A stretch of DNA of 64,000 nt from Cristatella mucedo. Its lineage: Eukaryota > Bryozoa > Phylactolaemata > Cristatellidae. The notes beneath the pieces are model-generated. The model worked only from the letters and a program-made list of their open reading frames with translations. It was not told the DNA's origin and made no database searches. Every line of letters starts with the position of its first letter. The stretch's first letter is position 1. The position numbers and the translations under genes were made by a program. This document shows, piece by piece, positions 10,701-38,829 of the stretch. Location: contig WPIO01000003.1 of NCBI GenBank assembly GCA_009760855.2, positions 4,295,501 to 4,359,500 of the forward strand. Reading direction: 5' to 3'.

Positions 10701-13700
10701 TAATTGTTCTCATCGCTTCGCATTGATAATCTGTCTGAAACAGGCTCGTCGAAGGAGCTTGTGAGTTTGTTTATCAAGGCAAGGAACCGTACGTGAAGTT
10801 ATATAGATACTTTTTGAAAATGCCTGTTCTGTCTCGTCCATTAACTTTCTATCTAACCTATTTGGCTGTTAGGAAATCGCAAGAGAACCTATTTGTTTTC
10901 TGGCTGGAGCCTTTTGGTACAAGTGTCATACATGCATTTTGTTTTCAACATATTTTTATTGCAGGTAGAGGCTGTGCATTTCACTTAGGTTCATTTGAAA
11001 AGTTTTTGTCAGTCTCTTCGTGGAGGCTGGTGCATTTTCTTCGATACGTGGTGATGCCTATACAATAAGGCTTCGACTAGCTTGACGTGTAGGTCTTCCA
11101 ATCTTTGAGAAAATGTCAAGGCATCATTCGTTACATGTTCAACGAGTGTCGGAATATTAGCAAGGCTAGTGAAAACCACGGTTTCACCTGCGTCTCTCCT
11201 TATAGCAGATGTGGCGCACAAGGAAAGACGAGCACAGCCCAGCCGTCAGAGATTGGTGGCCAGCTGGCCGGGAAGCCCCGCGGCTTGTGTCTTTAACACC
11301 TCAATATTGCAGCGGAGCAAAATGTTCAATACTGGAATACTGGGTGGACAGGGAGATTGTTTTCAGGACGTGCAGCAGAAATCGGACACGAGAACCTGTG
11401 ACAATCGGCAGAAGGTTTCATTCTTCATGCAATGAGAAGCCGGGAAAGATGCGTCAACGAAGTGTGAGCATGGCTGCCAGCTAGCTGGTCACGATGTAGC
11501 AAGTCCCAAAAGTCGGTCAAGGGTCTTTGAAAAATTAGCTACCACGTGCATCATTCCATCTGATGTGTCGTTCTGGTTGTTCTAGTTAGACGTATTTGAG
11601 TCTTGTTGCCGTTCTGCCGAGATTAGTCTGTCATCTGCTTTCTTTCCAAATAAGAGACCGTTGGCGGTTCAAGTCTGGATACGAGGACAACGCCAGGCTG
11701 TGAATCTGTGAGAAGAATATTGGTTTGGAAAGATTGAAACAATCTCTGGAGAAACGAGCCTGTAGGAGAGTCTCCTGGCCGAGGCTGCCGAATCAGAGAA
11801 CCCTTTCTTTGTTGGTGACAAGTTTGAAATTGGGTGCGAGCCTAAATAAGTCTGTAATTTTTTTTTAATTACCCATTCTGGGTCTAATTTGCTGACACTG
11901 CTCAAGCACATCCGTGAAATTGGAGGATGCGCTGTTGTGCTGCCGATTCTAGCATGCCTCACTGGAAAAAACGGATGTGAATTCTAGGTCAACGGTATCG
12001 AAAAATGAGTGCTTAGTGACATGCACTTCTATGTGCACCTGGACGAGTGCTAGAAGCTGTAAAGAAAGGAAAGAGGCAGCGACTCGAAAACGGGAGCTAA
12101 CCGAATCATATAATCAGCATATATGTGAAAACGGGAGTTATGCTTTGCTATGCGTGGCTGACTAGATGTGACAGAAATAGCTCTAGGTTTTGATTCGGAA
12201 GCAGACGGTGATTTATGGACATTTTGATAAGCATTGCTTTTCGAAAAGGTCGATAATGCAGATGTCTAAATCCCAATCTGCTTTTTCGAAGCCGATCCAC
12301 AGTTTAGGCTGGTTCTGACGGCTAATGCCTCGTCGCACTCAGGGATGACAGCTGCTGGGTCAGTTCAACGATGGCAAGTTTGTCAACGAGTGAACAGCCA
12401 CGAAGCCAACAGATGGCCAAGGAATTAGATTTATGCTCATGTCGGGGTCTGTGACCATGTCGTTTGCTAGTTTACTAAAAAAAAAGTACTGTCCACGAGG
12501 GTGGCTTTTGAAAAGGAGCAGTTGCTGTGGTTCGAAAAGTTTCTGAGAGTTATTGGGAATGGCAGTGCCTCCAGTGAAAAGCAGTGAAATGGCTGCAAGA
12601 TGTATATGGCTTTTGAGGCAGCCAAGTATTGCAGTGTTAACTCTGACAATATTTTACTATTTGCCGACTAGGCAAGTGGATGGTTCCTGGGATCAGGAGA
12701 GTACGTTTAAATGTGAACTTTGAAATGACCATTCAGGCCAAATAGGACCCATGATGATGCTTGAATGATTGATGCCTAATCAAGATGCCTACAGTGACTC
12801 CATTTTTGTGGGCCATGCACCGATCTTGGTGGGAAAAGAACGAGCTTGTCAGTGAGATTGAGATGCTCAAAAGGGCACTTTGGATGTTGGCAGCATAGCC
12901 TCAGGCCCCTTTGTACTTTTCTGGTCATTTGGCTTTCAAATGTGATGTAACCAAGGGGCTATGCTCCACAATTGGTTAACATTAAGGACAATTTAGCCTT
13001 AGAAGGATATTCTCTGTTTTGGCTTGTAAAATGAACCCTTTGGTAGGTACAACTGCAACCAATGCAATCGTACAGTCTCTGGTGGTTTGATCTTGATTAT
13101 GATTTTATTAGCCGGGCTTTAACAACACGAAGGCTGCAAGGTTTTTATCTTTGCGATGATTAGTGTGAGTGATACTAAGCAGATAGTTAGCTCAAAAGGA
13201 GGCCCGTTCATTCTGCTTGATTATGAGTCTTGTAGACAGCAGTCTTCCTATGTGTACTTGGTCTTTCATCATGTAGTTATATGGTTTCTGACAGCTTAAG
13301 AATACTTACTACGATATCCTTGTTGTAAAGACCAAACAGTCAAGGATGTGTTCAGCAGTTTGTACGATTGAAATGACATATGCAGCTCTTGTTTCTTTGG
13401 TCATTGCCACTCAACAGTCAGCTTTATTTGGATTGAAATATTTCCTAATGCAATATTCTCTAAACAAATTATTTATTGCCGTGCTGACTTATCCAAAATG
13501 TCTTGTCTAGCAATCAATTTTTATTGGCACACTCCTTTTATCTACCACTACTGCTATCGTCATGCAACCGAATAAGTGTTCTCAATTAACGTGACTCGTT
13601 CGTCTTTTTGACAGCGAACTTGGTGCTACCCTTGATCTTTTCACCTTTTACTTCAAGCTAATAAATGACAAGGCATTGCATTAGAGCTTCCGACGTAGCG

Positions 13701-16700
13701 ATCATTCGAGTCCACAGTCTAGGCATAGGTGGTGGTTAGTTTTAATGTGTGGGCTATTGATCCCGGCCAGTTGGGTTTCTACTGATGAAGCAAGTAGAGT
13801 GCACAGGTTTCGGACAAACCGTCAGCAGTACCCACTTCAGTTACCACAGGTTAGTATTGATGGTGTACAGATTCTCCAGTAGGCATTTATGGTTTTGCTG
13901 TCGAAAACCTCATCCAAGCAAGCATGCACTACCACTGAGAAATCTTCATCAGACGGTGAGCATTTACGTTGTCGATATGGTATAGCTTGGTGATGTTAGA
14001 GCCATAAAACCCAGCTTATTCTCAGGCCTTATTTGTGATTAAAACTCATAAGTATGCTATGGGGCACGAGGAGTATTTTCTGTATATATTGGTAGACAAG
14101 GCTTGCACGAAGGCCCGATAATCCATCGAGCAGACCAATCAATACTTTGATTCAAGTTTCACAAGCTAGTTTGACCTCACCTGCTCATGGTGTCCTGTGA
14201 ATCCCCGTTCACACTGTAACCAGTGAGCATACTGGTTCTTTGCCCCTACCCAAGGATGCAGTGCCGGTAGAGTTACGACTGCTAATGCCATGCAGACATG
14301 AATCGCGTGATTAACCGATCCTAGTTGGAAAGCTTTGCTGATGCCTATGTGGTGCCAAAATCTGCGGACGACTCAATACCGACCCCATCCTAGGGTCACA
14401 ATGCAATGTATTTATTTTGCCTGCTTTTTTGGGCCACAGTGCAATGTATTATTTATTTTGCCTGTTTTTGGGTCACAATGCAATGTATTTATTTTGCCTG
14501 TTTTTGTGTTACAATGCAGTGTATTTATTTTGCCTGCTTCTTTTTAAGGGGCTTGAAGAGAAATCTGATGCTTCTAATTTGGCATGTGGACATGCATTTG
14601 AAGCTGTGATTCAGGTGAGCTAGACAGTGCCTTTTATACGTTTTGTGTAGTTCATTGGGTACCTCCCGCAAGAATGAAGTGTTAGTCAGAAGTGATAGAC
14701 GGCGTGATAGCAGCCTCATTTTGCTGCTGCATGTTTCCCTTCCCTTGTTGCCTCGGATCAGGAGTTGCCTGTTGTGCAGAGCACTGGCACACAGTAATTA
14801 CTCCACTTACGTGCGGTACCTGCCTGTGAGCATTGTAAACTCGCCTAGCCATGAAGAGGCTAACTGGCGTTAAATGACAAGTCATCAGAATCCTTACCCA
14901 CCTAAGTTTCCAAGAAACCACAGAGCTGCCCTTGAACCAATAGTGCAGCTGAAATCGATACTGCAGAGGCACTTGTGGTAAGGCAATTCGGCGGTTCACG
15001 TGGCAAAAGTCAGCTGGTTCTACCGAGGCACTGCAGATTTGCCTAATGCATATGTGCATGCGACGACAGCCAGCCCTCTGGACCACCTGCCATCTGGCTG
15101 AGTAGCGCGACCGAACAGCAAGTCTCCTGGCTCCATCGCCGAGAACTTTATTATCAGAAACCATGCCGGGGTTCCGGAGACTGCCGGTGTCAAGGGATCG
15201 AGCCTTCTCCCTCCTCCAGCTGCCCTTATATACCAGGCATGCATCGTTTTTGCACTGTCGAGCCGGCCATTGTGTGTTCTGAACCAGCCCGGCAGCTGGT
15301 GGCAATTTGCGGTAGATGGATGTCCTCACAGATGCTGCCACGGATTTATGTGGTCGGACTGCTGTTATCCACCTTAAGCCATTATCAGCCCCTTAACTGC
15401 TCGAGAGCCGGCCGTTGCTCAGGCAGTCTGATGAGCCTTCGTAGGGCCTCCTCACCCAAGTGCTTGCAGGCTCCCGAGTCACTTGTTCCCTCACACTATA
15501 AAGGTCTCTCGAATCCACGGCCGGACTAGCCAAGTATCAGCATGCGAACACCTGATTACCGCACTGAGATGCTGACTGGCGAAACCCATTTTCGTCTTGT
15601 CAAACTTGAGCGTTCGCAGGAAGACTGGGGGTCTTGCTGGTTTGGCCCAGTGCTTAAGGTGGTCGCCTCAACCAAGATCAAGGTGAATGTCAAGGAGATG
15701 ACCGAGGTCGTGGGCTCAAGCCCCGTGGCATATGTGTGAAGTGCCTGAATGGAAATTGTTCTCTAAGGGTGCTATTAATGAATTATATTTATTCTTTGGG
15801 TGCGTATTGACATTGGGTGCTTATGTTCTAGCAGACGCGTAGAGCGACGCTCGACTGCCTATGTGCGTTTGAGTGTAGGGAGTGCAGGACGTCAAACCGG
15901 CAGTCAGTCGTGTGTCGTCGTAGCAGTGAAGTTGCATTTGATACGGTTCGTTGTGCAGGAAGAAACGGCACTCGATTTGATGGAGGCAGAGGCAGCATCT
16001 CAAGACGTGCCTGCTGCAAACCCCGACGTGGCTGCTTGCAGTGCTATGGACTCGGAGGGCTGTCCAAACCCGGCCCAATACACGGCATCCGCGAGAAATG
16101 AGACGTAAGTTTGCCGGCTCGGCTGCTGCGTCACGTTCGGCGAGGCACGTGTACATAGCGAGTGGCACGCCTCAGCTCGCCTGCTTTGCCTTTGCAGAAC
16201 TTCTGGTTGGTCACACGGAGCCGATGCGGGCAGTGGCTTTGTTCGGCGGCGTGGGTACTGCAGGCCATTCTGGGACGGGATGCTTGCTCCCTATCCCTAC
16301 TGCTCTGATATATACTAACTAGCACAGCCGCGTCGGTAGATGTTATCTTCTCGCCTTTGCAGATCGTCAGCAGCAGCCACTTGAGCTGCTGCTGTGTTAG
16401 GGCGCAAGCTTGCACACTGTCTGTTGATGCATGCACTGTAAGCCAGCGTTTTGCTCTGCCACCTGTTAGTAGCTATAAATTCGTGGAGATACTGCTGCCT
16501 CCCCTGTACCATGATTTCGGCCTGCCTGCATAGCACGGGCAATATTTTTCGGTTTTAAAGATCGAATGCAGCTACCGCTAGTTGTCGAGGATTTTGTCGT
16601 AGGTTACTGGTTACTTTGCAAGAGAGTTGTTCCCATTTAGCATTCCGGGGCTATCGTTGGTATGGCACAGCCGAGGCAATGTCACGTTTGCTCTGGTGGA

Positions 16701-16824
16701 CCCAGCAACCCCGGTCAGGCTTCGCTTTGCTGCTTCCATCCAGTCAGCACTCGAGTATGTATCTGAGAATTTTGATCTCACCAAGCTGTTTGCTGGTGCA
16801 CACATGTCATACTTTTCTTTTTGA
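5972..16824 (+). CDS. Unrecognised multi-exon gene, plus strand (partial model)
   Basis: The product is not recognised. Exons seen: 5936-6100 (start codon 5972), 7389-7529, 14549-14614, 15959-16104, 16198-16254 and 16641-16824 (stop 16822-16824). Each has a sensible acceptor and donor, and where exons could be adjacent the phases agree (0/0, 0/0, 0/0, 0/2, 2/2). The N-terminal part is basic (GMKRKSEAAES, then NAAKRLRCFYDVPQ). The middle is acidic (EETALDLMEAEAASQD). The last exon has a mixed hydrophobic pattern (FALVDPATPVRLRF, then SALEYVSENFDLTKLF). No signal peptide or transmembrane helix is visible. Exons between 7.53 and 14.55 kb are probably missing. AATAAA lies 2 bases after the stop. 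A nuclear or cytosolic protein is likely; the function is unknown. Confidence 0.5.
6443..6985 (+). mobile_element. LINE family B, 3' half, degenerate
   Basis: The fragment starts in the polymerase C-terminus (the LDLHWLPVKQR-like block), includes SLHSLAPAHLSDLLSNQAKH, and continues through the 3' UTR to AAAGTGCCTAGAAAGAGA...GGGCGCTAT and an ATT/TTA tail at 6950-6980. It lies in the first intron of the plus-strand gene, in sense orientation. Confidence 0.7.
7389..7529 (+). CDS. Internal exon of the 5-17 kb gene
   Basis: A 141-base exon follows a pyrimidine-rich acceptor (CTCTTTTTCAG) and ends at GGG|GTATGC. It encodes 47 residues from NAAKRLRCFYDVPQ to VTVHDIALHG, phase 0 at both ends. The longer frame over this region in another register (7003-7503) is Cys/Phe/Leu-rich and looks like chance. 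Confidence 0.5.
7725..7785. repeat. (CT)n microsatellite
   Basis: About 60 bases of uninterrupted CT dinucleotides lie inside a pyrimidine-rich stretch. The Ser/Leu-rich frames that run through it are artefacts of the repeat. Confidence 0.95.
7925..8065 (+). mobile_element. tRNA-derived SINE, family beta
   Basis: A box B-like GGGTTCAAGTCCT lies at 7962-7974, followed by the family body (ACTGCAAGCGATACTGATAGCCG... TTCTGCC). At least seven related copies occur in the window: 18.26, 18.38, 32.8, 50.0, 51.6, 54.5 and 56.1 kb. Confidence 0.6.
8100..14390. other. Long intron-like stretch, no confident exon
   Basis: This is presumed intron of the plus-strand gene. It holds AT-rich sequence and scattered short open frames. 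Possible small exons with reasonable splice sites exist, e.g. 9569-9596 (AAG|ATGGTGAAAG...AGAG|GTGTGC), but none could be confirmed. Several frames of 30-70 codons with coding-like composition occur on both strands (8452-8840 plus, 10590-10770 minus, 11010-11220 minus, 12500-13060 plus), with stops between them. They may be relics of old elements. Confidence 0.4.
14393..14548 (+). repeat. Four-copy ~39-bp tandem repeat ending at a splice acceptor
   Basis: Copies start at 14393, 14431, 14470 and 14506 (36-43 bases each). Each carries CAATGCAATGTATTTATTTT followed by GCCTG and a T-run. The fourth copy runs into CTTCTTTTTAAG, whose AG (14547-14548) is the acceptor of the exon at 14549. Thus the pyrimidine tract of a predicted exon is itself part of a minisatellite. 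Confidence 0.85.
14549..14614 (+). CDS. 22-codon internal exon of the 5-17 kb gene
   Basis: A strong acceptor (CTTCTTTTTAAG) and donor (CAG|GTGAGC) flank a 66-base frame in phase 0. It encodes GLEEKSDASNLACG followed by HAFEAVIQ. Confidence 0.5.
15642..15795 (+). mobile_element. tRNA-derived SINE, family alpha
   Basis: Box A-like TGGCCCAGTGC lies at 15643-15653 and box B-like GGGCTCAAGCCC at 15712-15723. The LINE B-like tail (AGTGCCTGAATGGAAATTG...GGGTGCTATTAATG) and an AT-rich end follow. Head and tail match the copy at 437-584. Confidence 0.7.
15959..16254 (+). CDS. Two exons of the 5-17 kb gene separated by a 93-base intron
   Basis: Exon 15959-16104 has the acceptor GTTCGTTGTGCAG and donor GAGAC|GTAAGT. 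It encodes 48 residues, acidic then Cys-containing (EETALDLMEAEAASQD ... MDSEGCPNPAQYTASARNE), ending in phase 2. Exon 16198-16254 follows the acceptor TTTGCCTTTGCAG; in the phase-matched frame it reads TSGWSHGADAGSGFVRRR and ends GG|GTACTG, again phase 2, which fits the last exon. If the GTACTG donor is not used, the frame runs on to a stop at 16316-16318. Confidence 0.5.
16641..16824 (+). CDS. Last coding exon of the 5-17 kb gene
   Basis: The acceptor is CCCATTTAG; 60 codons follow and end in TGA at 16822-16824. The sequence (IPGLSLVWHSRGNVTF ... DPATPVRLRFAASIQ ... MSYFSF) has globular-protein composition with alternating hydrophobic residues. The family is not recognised. Confidence 0.5.
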
Positions 16825-16825
16825 A

Positions 16826-16831
16826 AATAAA
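16826..16831 (+). terminator. Polyadenylation signal of the 5-17 kb gene
   Basis: A canonical AATAAA lies two bases after the predicted stop codon, which supports the strand and end of the gene. The 3' UTR would be very short. Confidence 0.45.
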
Positions 16832-17117
16832 TAGTCGGGATCTCGAATTTCTGGCTAACCCCAGGCCCGGTGCTTCTGTTTTGCAAGCAAGCTAGCAACA
16901 TTCTAAGGGAGGCTACAGATGCAAGTCACTGTCAGGCTGCAGATGTAAGTCATGCCATTGATGCTGCATATGCATGCTATCAGGTGAAAGCTAATAGAAA
17001 ATTTCGACGTTACTTTGTGCAGCACCAGATTTTAACGTGTTCATGGCCTGTTGTTACGTCTGCAGCCCCGCATGTGTGCATGTGTGCGTATTATGGAGCA
17101 TGTTACTATATACAATT

Positions 17118-17123
17118 TTTATT
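17118..17123 (-). terminator. Possible polyadenylation signal of ILVBL/HACL2
   Basis: AATAAA on the minus strand, about 435 bases beyond the stop codon. It is the first canonical hexamer I found downstream, so the assignment is by position only. Confidence 0.25.
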
Positions 17124-17557
17124 TAGACAAACACTACTGACACGAATTGCTAAGTAAATTTGATCATACAGATGCATCACATCAACTGCTACGGTAGTTT
17201 TAAAATAGCTCCAGCAAACGTTGAACCACTGTCAAAGGCTAACAAGCCTTCAGGTTCACGCCGGCAATGGAGGTCTGCTGATTATTCCAGCAAACGCGCG
17301 GGGCAGCATCCCAGAGCCCGTGCGTTGGGTTGGGAGGGGATACATAATGCAATAAAGAGTACAGAACCAGTGAGTAGCAGATGCTAAGTATATCGCTATA
17401 CGACTTACCTAACCCTGAAGAGCAAGCTAACTCACCTACGATGAGACCGACCGCACACAGCAGTTCTCACAGATGCACAACCAGATAGTACACATCTGGT
17501 AAGGCAGCTAACAATGTAATTTTGATTGGTACTGCCATAGATTGAATTTAAAGGCCT

Positions 17558-35366
<17,809 letters not shown>

Positions 35367-36847
35367 GGCCGAGCCGAGTTCCGCGCACGGCGTCAGTCAA
35401 GAGCGACGCAAAAAAGTCACGACTTTCAGCATCATTGCGCGCACCTTTGAACCGGCGGCCACGTGCTAACAACAGACCGACGGCTGCTGACAAAACAGGC
35501 CGGTAAAATTAAGGAGTTTGACGGAAATGACTTTTTAGAAATAGGGGTCGCATGGACTGGTCGCGCGCGCTCAGCCCGGCATCAACACGGGTAGCGGCCG
35601 TGCGGGCAGAGGTGGGTGTAACTCCGGCCGCTGTGGCGGCGAGCTGCCATAGCCTTCCCTGGCCGTAAACCGTCATCAGCCGATCACCTGACGCGAGCAT
35701 GGCCGTCAGATAGCAACAGCAGCCGGCTCGCCAGTTCCCGAGACCTTTTCCTGGAGGGTTGCTCTTTGTGTTGCTCAACGGCTTGGTACTTTAGCACGTA
35801 GTCGAGGTGAGCGAAAACGGTCTTTAATTTATTGTGCTACATTTTCTGGAGTTACTGGCTCGTATCGTTCCCAGTCCGGCCTGCGACCCCTATTACACAA
35901 CTGGTCGCGCTAAGCTCCGAAAGGTCTCCGTCGTTTGCGGCCCTACAGCGCGTCCTGTCTGCGCCATGTGTAAGCATAGCGTACTGGCAGGCATTCTTGA
36001 ACGTTAGCCTTGCACGCGTCGAAGTAGCAGGTCGTTCGGCGTGGCTACTTCCTGAACTGCAGCGCATCCGGGCGCAGCTCGTAGCGGCAGCCGACCGGCG
36101 AACTGAGCTAGCCGCGTCGACTGTCGTAGGTTTTACGTCGACAGTGACTGACGTCGCGTATCCTTAAAAGAAAAATTGTGAGTCGTCTACCGCCTGATAA
36201 AGTCATCGGTTTCAATATTCATAAGTGTCTAAGTACAGCGTGACAAGTGTTTGTGGCCACCGAAATTCGAAGTAGCAGCCACCGACCGGCTTCCCGAATC
36301 GGCTGAGATTCGAAGCGGATTATAGGGACTATGTTTGATATTTTGTAATTTGAAGCACCGTGCATGACCTCAAGACGGTTCTCACCGTCACTCCACAACT
36401 GACTAGCAAAGCCGGGCTTAACTAGTGGTAACGTAGCTTAGCTTAACGAGGTAGCTTAACGAGATCGATTGGTTGGCGGCGACTGCCACCACACTCGTAG
36501 CGCCAAGCGCTACTCCATTTCAGATAGTTAAAACGTTAACTAGTTTCAGCACTTTTTCCGAACTTATTTCGCCAGGCAACGGAGTGTTTGTCGTTGCATG
36601 CTGATCTTCGTTCTGACTGGGCCATCGGTAACTACTTATGAGCAGCCATTTTTTTCGTGATGCCTTATGTTTACCTGGTCTTTATTCTCTATAGCTACGT
36701 TTGTGTTCTGAACAGCCGTTCACCCAGTATCGCCGTTAGCTTACTGGGCTGCGCCTAGTCCTGTTGCTTTCGGCATGTTTTGGCTCGGTGCTTGGCCTTG
36801 CTGCCGATGCCTATCCTGTCCCTAACGCCTCGTGGGCCCGCGAAAGT

Positions 36848-36926
36848 TATAATAATAATAATAATATTGCACTTGATAAAGCGCCCTCAGAGAACTTAAT
36901 CTCTTTCTAGGCGCTTTACATTTGCT
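36848..36926 (-). mobile_element. LINE family B 3' tail fragment between HACL2 and PEDS1
   Basis: A (TAATAA)n tail is followed by the complement of the family B end (CACTTGATAAAGCGCCCTC ... GGCGCTTTACATTTGCTG). It is the only recognisable repeat in the ~2 kb between the two head-to-head start codons. Confidence 0.75.
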
Positions 36927-37349
36927 GAGTTACGGTTAGAGTGGCTGGCGAGATCTTCAAGCCTGCGTTTATCGTGAGTTGTTCGTCACGCATTTGTTTG
37001 CCGTGAGATGCCCTTTGGCAGCCAGGGATCAGCTCAGCAGACTTGCCTGTGACCCCCACCCCTCCCTGCTCCACTGTAGCCAGGCAGCCGAGACAAAGTC
37101 TACTCTACCCCCACCCCTGGCCAGCGACTGATAGTCATTGGTTGGCTACTGCGTAATACCGCCGGCTGTAGCTGTGACTGCTCACCTTGCCCTGCGGGGC
37201 CGCCTGTCGAATCCCCGAAGCTTCTGCAGCTTATCCGGCCCCACATGCGCCTGGCTCAGCCGTGTGCTGCTGCCCAGCTACGGCTCGGTGGGCCAACGGA
37301 GGTTGTTGCATGCAGGTTGCCGACGATCGCCTGCTGCTCGTCAAAGGAA

Positions 37350-38330
37350 ATGCCACCGAACACCAAGGACGGAGTCTCGCCGAGCTCCGACGGCGCGATT
37401 GTCGAGAGGAGCCACGGCACCAGCGCAGCAGCAGCAGCAGCAGCACAAGCTGCCGTCACGGCGTCGGCGACGGGCCCTGCTAGCAGCGATGCCTCTGCCA
37501 CCTCCGCTGCTGCCGCAGCCGCTGCCACAAAGACGGTGTCTGCAGTCAGCGGTGACGTTCATCAGTCTCCGGCTTCGGCGACCAGGTGGGGACGAGAGCA
37601 TGCCGGCGCCAAGGAGCTGGCCGCCCTGTACTCAGCGCCGAAGCGTGCGCAAGAGACGATCGGCGTAGCCCTGTTCGTCGCGCTGGCTGCGTACTGCAGC
37701 TACAAGCTGGCAGAGCACTTCGAGCTCGGCCTCTGGCCCTGGGTGCTGGCGTGCGCTCTCGGTGGCATCGTCAGCGCCGACTTCTTCAGTGGGCTCGTGC
37801 ACTGGGCGGCGGATAGCTACGGCAGCGTCGATATGCCCGTCATCGGAGCAGCGCTGCTGCGCCCGTTCCGTGAGCATCACATCGATCCGACGTCGATCTG
37901 CCGTCACGACTTCATCGAGACCAACGGCGACAACTTCTCGATATGTGTGCCCTTTTTGGCTCGCATGGCTTACCGGTTCGCCACGTGCGATGCGGCCGAC
38001 GTTCGCGCGTCCTACAACTGGGACTGTTATCTCTTCTTACTAATAACGTTCGTGTCCATGACCAACCAGTTCCACAAGTGGTCGCACACCTATTACGGGC
38101 TGCCCGCCTGGATCGTGTGGCTGCAGGACGCGCACCTCATCCTGCCGCGCAAGCACCATCGCATTCATCACGTGGCCCCGCACGAGACCTACTTCTGCAT
38201 CACCACTGGCTGGCTCAACTGGCTGCTCGAGAGGCTGCAGTTCTGGGTCACGCTCGAGTCGTGCATTCAAAGGTGCACCGGCTCGAAGCCGCGCTCGGAC
38301 GACATGAAGTGGTCGCAGAAAGTCCAGTGA
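37350..38330 (+). CDS. PEDS1: PEDS1/TMEM189 (Kua), plasmanylethanolamine desaturase, intronless
   Basis: A 326-codon single-exon frame. The known family reaction places the vinyl-ether double bond of plasmalogens in plasmanylethanolamine, in the ER membrane, using a His-coordinated di-iron centre and O2. Hydrophobic spans lie at about 103-120, 126-149 and 225-241. The His blocks are all present: LVHWAAD (H151), REHHIDP (H176/177), RHDFIETNGDN (H186), FHKWSHT (H242, H246), DAHLILPRKHHRIHHVAPHE (H262, 269, 270, 273, 274, 278). I chose the ATG at 37350 (G at -3) over the in-frame ATG at 37245, because the extra 35 residues look like 5' UTR. The first ~90 residues are an Ala/Ser-rich low-complexity extension, making the protein ~55 residues longer than the human one. 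The lack of introns may mean an old retrocopy or simple intron loss; no poly(A) remnant or target duplication is obvious. Confidence 0.92.
   Translation: MPPNTKDGVSPSSDGAIVERSHGTSAAAAAAAQAAVTASATGPASSDASATSAAAAAAATKTVSAVSGDVHQSPASATRWGREHAGAKELAALYSAPKRAQETIGVALFVALAAYCSYKLAEHFELGLWPWVLACALGGIVSADFFSGLVHWAADSYGSVDMPVIGAALLRPFREHHIDPTSICRHDFIETNGDNFSICVPFLARMAYRFATCDAADVRASYNWDCYLFLLITFVSMTNQFHKWSHTYYGLPAWIVWLQDAHLILPRKHHRIHHVAPHETYFCITTGWLNWLLERLQFWVTLESCIQRCTGSKPRSDDMKWSQKVQ
37426..37447. repeat. (GCA)n codon repeat in PEDS1
   Basis: Seven GCA triplets encode part of the N-terminal poly-alanine tract. They are likely length-polymorphic and lie outside the catalytic core. Confidence 0.8.
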
Positions 38331-38819
38331 TGCGCACAGCAGCTAGCCGCTGCTTTGCTGTCGCTGCTGTCCGATCAGTCGCTGGTGTAGAGCCGTGTGC
38401 GTATAGCTGTTTTGGCGCCTGATTAACTCAACGTAGTCTTTCCATATAGCTATTTCTACCGCCGCTCATTTTTAATGGCAGGGCTCTCTCTGGGGACTCC
38501 TTGAGCCGAGCTGCCGAGCAGCGGAAGTGATTATCAATTATGGCGGGTGCGGTCGTACTGCGGGTCTGCACGAGCCTGGTCTGCCGGAGAGGCTGCCGCC
38601 ACCGCCGGGGCTGCCGCGCTTAACAATTCTGGTCGTTGTGTGGCGTTCCGCATGAACTTTTTCATGTTTTTTTCGTGGCTTCCGACGATAGTCTCGCGTC
38701 TCATGCACTATTGTGAGCGCCGACATGTGCATCGAAATTGTGAAGGTAGCACTCGGCTTACCTCCTATGCCCAATGAGCTTTCGCTGCTACTTGACTCGG
38801 ACTGTTGTTTATAGTTAAC

Positions 38820-38825
38820 AATAAA
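38820..38825 (+). terminator. Polyadenylation signal of PEDS1
   Basis: The first canonical AATAAA downstream of the stop, implying a 3' UTR of about 500 bases. Short frames between stop and signal are treated as UTR. Confidence 0.5.
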
Positions 38826-38829
38826 AAAT

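Noticed and set aside
16198-16318. CRPFWDGML resembling the hormone-receptor domain of secretin-type GPCRs
   Set aside because: Only part of the motif is present, the frame stops soon after, and the alternative splice at 16254 removes it and joins the last exon in phase.
35832-36167. 111-codon plus-strand frame between HACL2 and PEDS1
   Set aside because: Lies in GC-rich promoter DNA, has no recognised domain or good start context, and no splice or polyadenylation support.
37245-37349. Upstream ATG of PEDS1 adding 35 residues
   Set aside because: The extra sequence is not family-like; the ATG at 37350 has the better context. It remains possible.
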